A stretch of 64,000 nt of DNA from Heliocidaris tuberculata (lineage: Eukaryota; Echinodermata; Echinoidea; Camarodonta; Echinometridae): NCBI GenBank assembly GCA_025618425.1, contig CM046847.1, positions 2,680,759 to 2,744,758 of the forward strand, in the 5' to 3' direction. The notes under the pieces were generated by a model. The model was not told the DNA's origin, made no database searches, and saw only the letters and a program-made list of their open reading frames with translations. Positions 1-12,000 of this stretch are shown here, piece by piece. The position numbers and the translations under genes are program-made. Positions within the stretch are counted from its first letter, which is position 1; every line of letters starts with the position of its first letter.

Positions 1-469
1 TCTAACAAAAGGGATGAGTTTTTAGAGCAAAATAGGCATCCAACGTCTTCATAAATTTAAAATGAATTTTATTCAATTGTCTCTTATTTGCCTTTACGGT
101 TTGTTTTTCCGCTGTCTCAGTCAGAGCTGATAGTACAACCGGGTCGTAACATTGTGCCGTGGTATTCAGAAAGTTAATAAACGTCCTTAGCACTCTCATA
201 CAACCTATACTGGAGCATGGGCGGGGGTGGGGGCGCACGTGCCCCATCCCCGGCAAAGATCAAATGTGTCATACACAATCATTACAAAAAATGTGCCTCC
301 TAATTATGCCCCTGACAGTCAATTTAGACACAGATGACTCCTAAAAATGTGATAACCCCCTTTTCGCTAGTCAGAAAATTGTCGCTTTGAGCCCCCCCCC
401 CCAGCCAGAGAATCTTACATCCGCCTCTGCCTATGTCAACTGCTGCCGCCCTTGAGCCATAATACTTAC
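1..469. other. Intron sequence at the left edge, with one unexplained reading frame
   Basis: This is intron between the 470-619 exon and the off-window cyclase-domain exons. On the minus strand from about 256 to 2 there is a stop-free frame of 84 codons, including ALTETAEKQTVKANKRQLNK, ending in TAG near the edge. It matches no part of a guanylate cyclase that I recognise and may be a fragment of a dispersed element. A C-rich run (about 391-402) and text resembling the poly-G dispersed elements lie at 385-435. Confidence 0.4.
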
Positions 470-619
470 CCCGTGATGTATAGCCAGACAGATAGAATGG
501 ATGGCTTCGTGTGACAATCTCTTGTAGAATAATCCCAAAGGAATATACATCTCCTTTCTGAGATCCTTTTGAGGGTAACATTTCCCCTCGAAGAAGCTCT
601 GGTGCGGTCCATAACATTT
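470..619 (-). CDS. Receptor guanylate cyclase exon: kinase-homology domain, APE and [13 protein letters not shown] segment
   Basis: 150 nt, acceptor CTAATCACAG, donor CGGG/GTAAGT; enters in phase 1 and leaves in phase 1. The split codon gives Lys, then [20 protein letters not shown] and [17 protein letters not shown]. This is the L-W-T-A-P-E-L-L...[17 protein letters not shown] block found in all natriuretic-type receptors. It is the last exon inside the window; nothing between 1 and 469 looks like the next exon (E-I-I-x-x-V). Confidence 0.95.
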
Positions 620-1176
620 CTGTGATTAGCGGAAAGAAAAAGGAAATTTTTCGATTTAAGGAGTGGGCAGAATTCAAAAAAATTTGAACTTGAGTTTGAA
701 TTCAAATCTGAATTTGAATATATTTATCTAAATATATTTATCATTTCACTGCCTATAAGATTTTTCTTATCAAAAACACAAACACGACCGATGAGCTTGA
801 AAGGTAATTCAACCTAGTCTATCAGTCATACTAACATCCTTCACTAATATAAATAACGGTTTTTCCCCTTTTCGATGAAGTGGCATATCGGCTGAATTTT
901 AGCGACGCAATTACTAGAATGCCACAGAGCTCTTGCGTGTAAATAAAAGGATGTATAGCAACTAAAAGTGACCGTGAATTCCACACGAGCGTGACAAGTA
1001 CATGCATATTCAGTGCTACCTATTCAATATTATTTTCATTAAAGAAAAATCTTGCACGATAGGCGATCTCTATCTCTCTCTCTAAAAAAAGAAGCTCTAC
1101 TCAAGAGTATACAATTTAAAGGAGTAAATCCTTCTGTATGTTGCTTATGAGGCACCACTGATGCACGCTTACTTTC

Positions 1177-1217
<41 letters not shown>

Positions 1218-4200
1218 TATATGCAGTTATGGAACACTAGTTTATTATTACTTGTTTAAACTATTTTCTTTTTTCCAATGTAACCTTTTATAATGTTTTT
1301 CACATTTTACAGAGTAATAAAATGATAGGTAGAGAATGAGTATCACGGGTAATTCAAAATTATGGTGATGTAATACAGGGAAGAATAAGAGGGTGACAAA
1401 TCCCTATGAAGCAAGGTGCTTGTGTTGGGTACGCTGCATGGATTACATAATACAATCATGTCTACTCCATTCGTGCATTTTCCCAGTCCATATTCATAAC
1501 TGTTCTATGAACTGCAGTCAAGACATAAAATAATGGATGCCCATTCACTAAATTGAGACCATCTATGTCTTAAGGCTCTTCTTGCGTGGAACTTTCTCAA
1601 AAATATTCAGAGTCAGATTCAGAATCAGATTCAAAACACATTTATTCCCTACTTTTTACAGTATATGTAGATAACCAGATAGCAAACATAATTTTTCAAT
1701 CAGGAAAATAAAAATTAATGTTAGTGTGCATGGCAACATAAGGGCAAAAGATGTCTGGATTTGTAATTTACCGTTAATTGGTGACGATTCGCTTCCCTTC
1801 AAATTAAATAGGATTGCATATTCTGATAAACTATTTAAAGCAAATTTGATTATACCAGGATCTTGCTCATGCAGGCATAAATCTACGTCAATGAGTTGCA
1901 AGCCTAGCAAACAAATGGAAGACATTATCTACACTATCTATTTTCAACTTTTCTTTCAATCGTCTTTATCGGATTGTTATATACTCACTTGAAAATTTGA
2001 CTTCAGGATCTTTTTGTTTCATGACGTCCTCTTTCATTAGGTTGAAAGATAAGAGGCCGAATCCAGATATCTTGAGAACCCATCGGCTGTCAACATAACA
2101 AGTGCTTGAGGATAGTATTCCGTGGCTCTTTATCTCAGAGGCGTGGAGAAACTGCATCCCCTGAAACGCAATTTTATATATAAAACAAAAATATTAAGGT
2201 AATCCATCAAGAACAACGAGGATGTTGTTAGGATATTTTGTAGGGGGGGGGGGGGGAGAAGCAGACTAAATTTGCTAAAATCAAAGCGCAAAATATACAT
2301 CCATGATAAGCCAAAAAAAAAACAACAACAAACAAACAGAAACGCATCTGGATTTAAATATATAGTGAAAATATATAGTGAACAGCAATCAGTAGCCTTT
2401 TCAGTAGTCAGGTAAATGAGTGGATCAAAGGGCAATCCAACCTTGGTAATAAGATGATTTGTGTAAGATCAGAAAAATATGAAAAACAGGATGGTGAAAG
2501 TTTGGTGAAGGATATCGGACAAGGAATAAGAAAGTTATAGATGTTTGAAAAATGAAATCACTAAATCTATGCGAATCTCAAATCAGCAATTTGGTGAGTA
2601 GATTGTGACATACTGGCGGTCAACTCTCCCGTTTGTCGTACACTAAAATATCATTCATTTGCGGTTTTCTCCTAAGCGCCCTTTCCCTCGGGGCAGTATT
2701 CAAAATATATTGTATGTAGCACATTGTAATAGGTCCTCATAAAAAGAAAAATTCCTACTGAGTTATATATTTAGTAAAAAACCATTTTAGTCATTTTGTG
2801 TGTTGGAGCAAATGATGGAGTTGTCTGCCACTACATCACAATGACATTTCCGATTCGGCCAATTTGAAATTCCCATATGTATAATGATTACAACTTTCAA
2901 AAATTCATTAATCTTTTATTGCTTGTCGGATTTCGTTCCAACTTTCACCAATTTGCTTCTCTGATTTTTACTCTTTCTTTCAGAACCTTGTCACTGAGGT
3001 TGGATTTCCCTTTAATGAATGGAGACACTGAGAGGGAAATTTATCCTTCGAACATAGTAGTCATACGAGTGGAGAAGAATCAACTATCGGCTTATACCTT
3101 GAAAAATAATAAAGACCTATACTTCACTTTGCTCTATTGCGTATCCGGACAACTACCCCCTGGACAATTACCCCCGGACAACCACCCCCCGGACAACCAC
3201 CCCCGGACGACTACCCCCCTAGGACAACTACCCCCCAGGACAACTACCCCCTAGGACAACTACCCCCCAGGACAACTACCCCCCAGGACAATTACCCCCC
3301 AGGACAACTACCCCCCAGGACAATTACCCCCCGGACAACTACCCCCCGAACGACTACCCCCTGGACAGCTACCCCCGGAAAAATTGTCCTGGGGGTAATT
3401 GTCATGGGGGGTAGTTGTCCTGGGGGGTAGTTGTCCTGGGGGGTAGATGTCCTAGGGGGGTAGTCGTCCAGGGGGTGGTTTTCCGGGGGGTAGTTGTCCG
3501 GGGGGTAGTTGTCTAGGGGGTAGTTGTCCTAGAATCGCTCTATTGATATGTTTTCAATGTCTTACTCTTAGTTTAGGATAATATCAAAGGAATAAAAGCT
3601 CCAAAAAGGAGGTTAAGCTCCGTTAAGATCTCTATAGAAGCTCCTAACGGACATTATAACTCTTAGCGGAGGTTATATTTGCATATATACCTGTTTATAT
3701 AAATAATGTACATATAAATCCTGCATAATACATACACATTTTTGTATTGATCTTTATGTGATGGAATCCGTATAGAGGGTAAAATAATAGAAAAGAAAGA
3801 ATGATACCTTTTCAAACACTATAGTCAGGTCTGTTAACAAAATTATGGGGACAGAATTTACAACAACAACAACAACAACAAAAATTGAATGAGATCTGTG
3901 CTAATAATAGTGGTAATATTGTAAAATATTTGTTTCATTTTGTAATAATGTCTTAATGTTTTGCTAAAAAATAACACATATCTGATGAACAAAAAAAAAA
4001 AAAAAATGGTGATCATTATGGTGATACCAGAAAAAACAGTAGTCAACCGTAATATTGAAAATTTTTGTTTTAGAATGAATTACAAGATAAAAAAATGTCG
4101 TCTTTTTCATACAATATCCTTTTCACGGAATCACACAAAACTAACAAACAAAATAGAGGATCGACTGCGAATGAAAACATTGTTTTACCCTGGCAAGATC

Positions 4201-5910
4201 ACGAATGAAAGAAGCCTTGAAGCTAAGATCGAGATTGACATCGTCGTTAGCTAGGATACTCTTCAAGCTCCCCTTCGGACTAAACTCACTGACATGGTAG
4301 AACATGTCACCGCTGGTCGACGGGAAACATAGGCCTAGGAAGCGGTTGATGTTGTCGTGAACGAGCCATCGCATCTTGAGAAAATGTAAAGCAAGAAATT
4401 CAATAAAATGAAGGGGAAAGAAATGGAAGGAGATGAGAGAGGAGAAAGACGGTAGAGAGGGAGAGGAGAGAAATAGAAATGAAGAGATGAGGGAGAAGGT
4501 GGAAGAGGGGGCGAGAGAGAGAGAGAGATAGGGTAGAGAGAGAAATGGGAGAGAGATAGAGGGGTAGCGGGAGAGAGCGCTATCGAGAGGGGGTGATAGG
4601 GAGAAAGAAAGAAAGAAATACGAGAGGCAGAGAGAAAAAAGAAAGAAAGAGAGAGGAGAGGGATGCATTGTTTTACTTATTTCGTTTTTGAATAAGACTA
4701 AGAAAGAACATGAGGCAAAACGGTTCATCAAACATTGTCCAAAGACAAATCTGAATAATTAACAATTAACATAGACGTATAACATTTAAGGAAAAGAGTG
4801 TTTCTCCTGTTCCCAATGGAAAACCGATCCCATACATGATATAAGTCTTAGCATTATTTCTCGTAATAATGAGCCGAAACAAACGGCAAAGCTTTAAAAA
4901 GAAAGAAATCTGTTTAATAACAGCAAATCAAATCGCACAATGACATATTCCTCTCATTCTAAAATAGAACTTGTTCAAATGAAGCAAAACTTACCTCTTT
5001 CAATTCTCTTTTGATGGCTTTGCTTAAATTGAAGTCATGCACCTGTACCTTGCGCAAAACCACTGTATGCGAGTTGTAGGTTGCAAAAGCGAAGTTTTTT
5101 CCTTTCTTGTTGACACCATTACCCTTTACCGACACCGTAGACATCAGAGAATGTTTGCTCAAGGCATTCGAGAGGTTCTGAAGGCGGTAATTGGATGGGA
5201 AGGCCTGTGTTTGATGGAAAAGACAATGTTTTCATTTGCCTCGGTCAAGCTAAACTAATGTATGATAAATAATAGGCACGAGAAGAATTCAATGGCATGA
5301 AAATATTGTTTCGTTCGATTAATTGGATTCTGAAATTCTATTTTAAGACTCATTTCAACCTCAGTAAAATCATTTTTACCTTGTCTCATCAGGTCCATGT
5401 CATTCATCTAATAATGCGGCTTTGTTTTGAAAGTCACTATTATGACGGATATAAAATTAAAGTCACAGCATGAGCAACGACGGAGCAATTGAAAAATTTC
5501 GGTCTAATTTTGATCTGATCTCGATCTACTGTCTTTGTTGTCGAAGAAAATAGTTTGAATTGCCAGTGAATCGGGGAAAGTGAAAACAAATATTATTAAC
5601 TGTTCAGGTAATAGAATTACATCGTAAAATATTCCCTTTAAATAGGAGATTCGAAACACATTTCTTGCTAAAAAGCTAATTTCATTTTAATCCTGTATTT
5701 TGAATAAAAGATGGGATATGACTGGAAAAATATGAACAGGAAAATTCAACGGACAGAGGTATAGAGTAAAATATATGGAGTTAGCTTTTAAGAGGGAAAA
5801 GGGGAAATTTGGAAAAAAATTGTCAACAAGACTTGAAGTTGGAGAACGAAAAAGTTAAAGAAAGAGAGAGAGAGAGGGGGGGGGGGGTTTCTCTCTTCAC
5901 CTCCACATCT

Positions 5911-5947
<37 letters not shown>

Positions 5948-5959
5948 GATCTCTTTCTC

Positions 5960-6000
<41 letters not shown>

Positions 6001-9000
6001 GCTCTCTTATCTCTGTCCCTCTCAGTTTTAACCTATTTACTTTCTCTTCTCTTGGGTTTTGCTCAATAATGACGCTTTTAGTCATAACGTCAATGCATTA
6101 TTCTATTCTCGTTGTGCCAGTATTCAATTTCATAAAACTAACTGTAGCTAACTACCGTGGATTGTGCGCGTATATACTCTTAGGAAAAAAAAAAGAAGAA
6201 AGAAAATACATGTATTCCCTTCGATGATACATAGCACCACCGCAACTTTTACTTTCTATAGCTGCCAGGGGCGCTTCGCGGTGGTCGACTCGGCAAATGG
6301 GCCCTAAATCCCCGAGTCGAAATTAGTGAGTGCCGCTAAGGCCGCTCGTCATTACAGGAGTACTGTTGCGTGCTAAAGGCAACGGGTCTCGCGGGGTCGC
6401 TAACTAAAGCCAGGTATGGCTCAGTGGCATAGCTCCAGTTTCTCTGTGTTTATTTTCTGTTTCACCCGGCGACGACTTAACGCTGAAGCCTTTGAAGGGT
6501 CTATGATCGGGGTAAGATATGAACACATCACGTGCCCCGGCGTATCCCAGAACTCTTTTCTCGTCGCTTCACCCGTGACTTACATCATCTTGCGTTTTCG
6601 ACTGTCATGTATACTGCGCAATCAGGGGCATCAAACTCGAGGTGGGCATGGGTGCACTGGGGCAGTTTCCATATGAATGATTATCATTATGCTATATAGA
6701 CGTGTTTGCACTCCGCCCTCCTTGCCTCTCCATTAAATCGATGTTAAGCATGCAATGTACAGTGCATTATCTCCAATACCCACCACTATTGATTTTTTTT
6801 TCCATCTATATTTGTTTTTCTCCATCTGTTTTTAATGCATTAGCACTCTTTCCTTTTCTTCTTTGTTATTTTTCTTTCGCCTTTCTATACCACCAATATC
6901 GCCTTTATTTTGCGATATCTTTCAACGGGGTTATAGTGCATCTCCAGGAAATTCGAATCTGTTAATTCATTTCATTTTCTCTATGATGTGTAATTAGGCT
7001 GCTACAGGAATGTGTTAAGACCAACCTGTAATTTATATTTACATTTAGGCATGACAGTGATAGCTTTCCACACTCACAGCTGAATAACTGAGCCAAATTA
7101 ATTGATTAATTTCCTGTAACGGTTTTTTAATATGATGACCAAGTTGATTACACCTTCGCCTTTCTCCTGCAACATAATATATACGAGGTGTGTGTGTGTG
7201 TGTGTGTGTGTGTGTAACTGGATTTTTACAGACGTGTATCAATCAGATATGAGGCTTCTGGCACACCCTATTTAAATGAGAAGTTTTCTTGTTTCATTTT
7301 GGTTTCGAATAGCATTTTTTGCCAGAGCTGACATCAATATAATACGGTTCAGGCCTATAATCGGGTTATTATGTTTGAAAAGTCGCGATCTTTTTATTTT
7401 ATCATCAATTGTATACATTTACAGATTCATCATTATATCAATTTTTCTTAAGAATGCAAAATGTTAAACAGAAGGAGAAAACAGGTAAACAAAACATAAT
7501 AAAACACCAAAGTTCGCCTAAGAAAGGCTGTCATAGCAACATCAATCATTAACTGATTTAAAGCCAAAATGCAAAGAAAAGTGGCAACAAGTAAGTTGTA
7601 GATTCGAAAATCTTATTTTCAGTCATGTGATATATCTAATGAAATGATGATACAAAAATAAAACATTAAATCTTCAACAAAAATGATAAGTTCTTCGGTT
7701 TCCCCTCCTTTCCTTCACGGGGTCATATCGTCACATTGTCGTTCACGTGCACCGGTTATAAAGGCGAGGTGACTACGCGTGCCTAACGGTGCATGAAACG
7801 GGGCAAATTAAGCAAATTAGTGTTAACAAGAATGGATGCCTTGACACACGATATGACTTGTATCTTGATTTGTCAACGCCATCACTGCCTAATGGTGCGT
7901 TGATTCGTTCAGTGTAAATATCCATTCCGCTCATTCGAATCACTTCGGGATCAGAGAGATGTTCTCTAACTCTTTTTCCCGCGTTTTTTTTCTTCTCTTC
8001 ACGCCAAAAAAACACATGTGCATGACAGGTGAAGAAGTATGTATTTTTCAATTTGCAGGCAGACTGCGTACTGATTTGCGAAAAGGCAAGATTGTTAAAT
8101 GTAGTGATATTTTACATTTGCAGGAGGAAGGGATGAAATATAGAGAATGCTACGGGGTTTTTTTAAACGAAAATTGTATTTTCTTTCTTTTCGCTTCTCC
8201 ACGTCAGCCGCCAGTCTCGTGGGTTCTAGCATAATAATTGTTTGGATATTCAGAAGTGATAATCACCCTTTAAGACGAAAGCAATGCAAGTAGAAATGAT
8301 ATTTTCCATCATGATTTTTACACATTATAGAGTACCCATGTAATGACTTTGATATATATTTAATACTCCTGAACAATGGAAATATTAATATCCCCCATGC
8401 ACATATCGGTATTTTTTCTCTTTTAGGATAGTTCTAAGTAGCAACGATATACATTTGTTTAGAACTGACATAACTAGGTGTAAATTTAATTGATCATGCA
8501 AGTTGGAAAGTAGTCTCATGATGATCTTATATGATCTAATGTGGAATGTTTATTGAAAAACATGCACAATTCAGGCTTTGAATGCAAGATTGTGCATGAG
8601 ATCAAAAAAAATGTTGATTTGAATTGAACTGAATGGAAAAGCAAAGAATATGAGTCGTGATAGATTGATTGGATTGAATACTTACTCCACCACTCTCTCG
8701 CATAGGAATAAATGTGATATCTGAACGATCTATCAACCAATCTGACCCCTTCACGAACTTATGGTATTTGAGTCTGGTTAGAAAAAAGGGTATGAGGAAC
8801 AAATAAGATAAGTGATTGAGTTACACAGAGTTAAAGTAATATTTTAGTTTACTCTCAAATGCTTCTAGTTCATTTCAGATGAAATGATTTTTTTTAGTAT
8901 GTTTTATGTGAAAAAGAGGGAAATGAAAGGAAATAATAAAGGGTGGTATTGATCATAAATTCCCTCCAGAGCCATCATTCCTCTTATAAACGACTGGCTT

Positions 9001-12000
9001 TAACATTCTTAATTCTATTCTTAATTCTGTTCTGAACTGGAGAAAGAAGGAGCATTAAATAGTAAACAAATTTGCTGACTCAAATGAATAAAATAAAACC
9101 AATTATTAAACAATGTCTGTGGCTAGACGATTTATAACAACATTGATAATACCCCATTTCTTGAATTGCAAACGGAGGGGGGGGGGGGGCAGATGCCGGC
9201 TCCACCCAATATTAGATATGTCATTAATTTAGATATTGTTATACTCGTGGACAGCAATCAAACGACGTGGTGCTTACCTTGCTACGGGAACGAGGATGAT
9301 GATGGTCACTGTCACGATGACTGCGACTACGATAGCGGCGATGATGCCGCGTGCTGTAAGAATAGGAATTCAAGGATGAAAATTAAACAAACAAACAAAC
9401 AAATATATATAAATATATACATATCATGGAAATGGCGTATAGTATAGAAAAGGGAAGGGGAATGGAAGAGCGAGCGAGAAATAGAGAAAAGGAGTGAGAA
9501 TGAATTGGAGAAAGAGAGGACAAGATAGAAGAAAAATATAAAAAGATATAGGAGAGAAAGATGGGCGCGAGAGAGAGAGTGAGAGAGAGAAAGAGAGAGG
9601 GAGAGAGAGAAAGAGAGAGAGGGAGAGAGAGAAAGAGAGAGAGAGAAAGAGAAAGAGAGAAAGAAAAAGAGAAACATTTAGAGAAGTAGATGAAGATAGA
9701 GAGAGAAGAGAAAGAGACGGGGAGATTAACAGTAAATGAGAATAAAAAGGATGAGGCAAAAATGGAAGGAAGATATAACGAAGATAGTGGAGGACACGGA
9801 AATGAAGGGATTAAGAGAGGAAGATACAATTTGCATGAAAGGAAGAAATATATAGAGAGAATATTGAGATATGAAGTATAAATGCAAATGACACAAATAC
9901 AGAGAGAGGGTTGATTTAAAAATAGAAAAAGGCAAAGAGAAGGAAATTGGAAGGATCATGAGGATTAGAAAGAAAATGTCATCTGAATTTCACTGTTGAA
10001 AATATATAATATATAACATTAATTTCTCAAGGCAAGAAATCGAAGAGAATCCGTCTGGTTTAGGACAGCTAAGTAATGACAAAATGTATTGCAAGAATGT
10101 TGCTTCAGTAATACTCATAGATTCATCAAGTGGATTTTTCTGAATAACATTTCCATCAACTCACCAAAAACCGCTAATAAATAAATAATCCTGCAAACGA
10201 TGTAATTTTTGCCGGGATGCCTTGGAAGGCATTTGAGATTTGACCCATGCGTTATCAATTCAACGCAATGCTTACATTGTTCATTTCGCAACAACAATTT
10301 TCTTTACAATGTCACCCTCACTTGGCTTAACCCTTTCGAGAGAATTGACCACATTTTGTGGTTTGCCTCAATAACTTTTGATTCAGAGCCCTAAAAAATA
10401 TACCAGATGCATGAGTAGAAAGAGCAAAAATTTCTGCACACACTGTGTGTCCTTATTTTTTATGCATGACCATATTGCATTTGATGCCAGGAATTTTTAA
10501 AAGGAGAATAAGCTTGAAAATCCTTGAATTGGCAACACATTGAGAAGTTCAAAATCATTGTTTTTTGCCAAAATTGGCAATTTTTTCAACTTTTCGACAA
10601 AGTTCCTCACCATGTATGTTGTTTTCAAAGACATTAAATTTTATTAGAACCATGTAGCATTAAAAGAAAAAATATTTTTGTTGCAAATTTGAAGAACAAA
10701 ATGTGATCAATTTAGCCTTGAAATAATTCTTGTCATGATAGGGTTAACAAAAATGGCACCAGTTGCTGACGCAATCCTACGTTAGGATCGGACAGTGACT
10801 TTTACGGTCTTTTGCCCGTCACGAGTGATTGATATCGTTAAAAAATTGACTGCAAAATGAGCAGTGCAAACAATGCTCATTTTGTAATAAAGGAGGCGTT
10901 ATTTCACTTTGTTTGAATGCAACTGAATTGTTCAGATTCATGCAGCAGTAAGTAGTGAACAATAGGCCCCTATACGGATAGAGACGCCCGCGCATGCAGA
11001 AGAATAGCATTCTGTCCGATTCATTGGTTTGTGTGCTATACTAGTGGTAAGTGGTTCACTCAAACTCTAAAATATTACGTCAGCAAATGACGTCTCGTGC
11101 GAGCCGGGCCTTAACGAGTTTGAGTGAACCACTAGTACAGCAATCTTCACAAACTAATGAATGGGAGGGAATGCTATTCTTCTGTATGCAGCGATCGCGG
11201 CCAAGCGCAAGCGTCTCTTTCTGTATGGGCCTATTGTTCACTACATACTGCTGGATGAATTTGAACAATACAGTTGCGTTAAAACGTAGTGGAATAACGC
11301 CTCCTTTGAGCCGGCCTTTAATATAGACCTCATATACGTTTTGAAGATCATGATTTCCATTTGTACAATAATTGTATTTCCCACCGAAGCACATCGTATT
11401 GTATTTCCTACCGAAACATATCATATCGTATTTCTTACCGAAGCATTGTTCTCCGTCGAAGCCGCAGTCTGGTGCATCGAGGGGCTGTGTCATACCAGGC
11501 CAGTCGATATCACTGTGTCTCGTAGCGGTGAACGACATATCAACAACTGTCATGTTGCCGACAACCTCAAATCGGGTGTTGTTCTGGACAAAGAGACCAC
11601 AGAATAGTACAAATTACCCAAAATATTGACAGATTTTTCAAACATGTAGAAGTCCCTCTTTCTGCCTTTTAGAATGCATCACTTCAAGAGAAATGAGGTG
11701 CTCTACGAACAGCTTTTGTTTCCCCTTCTGAAAAGAATAAGTCTTCTACCTGTACACCATGGAAGGCACTTTGGTGCATAAAAAGAACAATGATTACCGT
11801 ACATAACTTTCATTTGAGATAGGCTTTTCTTATCACTATAATTATATGAAGTTCCTAGATATTACCTTCACATTCCTACAATTTTATAAAAAAAGAAAAC
11901 ACAAAACATTTAAACCAGAGTTTGTTTGCTTTCAATGTCATATACTTTTTACTTTATCATGAATGACTGCACAAGTGGAGAAGCACAGTATATATATATA

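Larger units (their letters stand above)
5178..8685. other. Intron
   Basis: AT-rich intron between the kinase-homology start and the linker exon. It holds the CT tracts at 5868-6003, the GC-rich island at 6240-6665 and the GT tract at 7186, each described separately. No further exon seen, and exon phases leave none required. Confidence 0.6.

Noticed and set aside
3137..3430. Frames encoding T-T-P-rich repeats
   Set aside because: They are translations of the fold-back element's 15-16 bp repeats; both strands are open because of the repeat.
3140..3536. CRISPR-like regular repeats
   Set aside because: The units are contiguous without unique spacers, inverted in the second half, and in a eukaryotic intron with a target duplication.
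4141..4731. 196-codon minus-strand frame rich in Ser, Leu, Phe and Pro
   Set aside because: Most of it is translation of the (GA)n tract; only its last part is real, the exon 4189-4374.
9327..9829. Overlapping Ser/Leu-rich frames on the minus strand
   Set aside because: All three frames are open because the tract is a (GA)n microsatellite; the real exon is 9278-9353.
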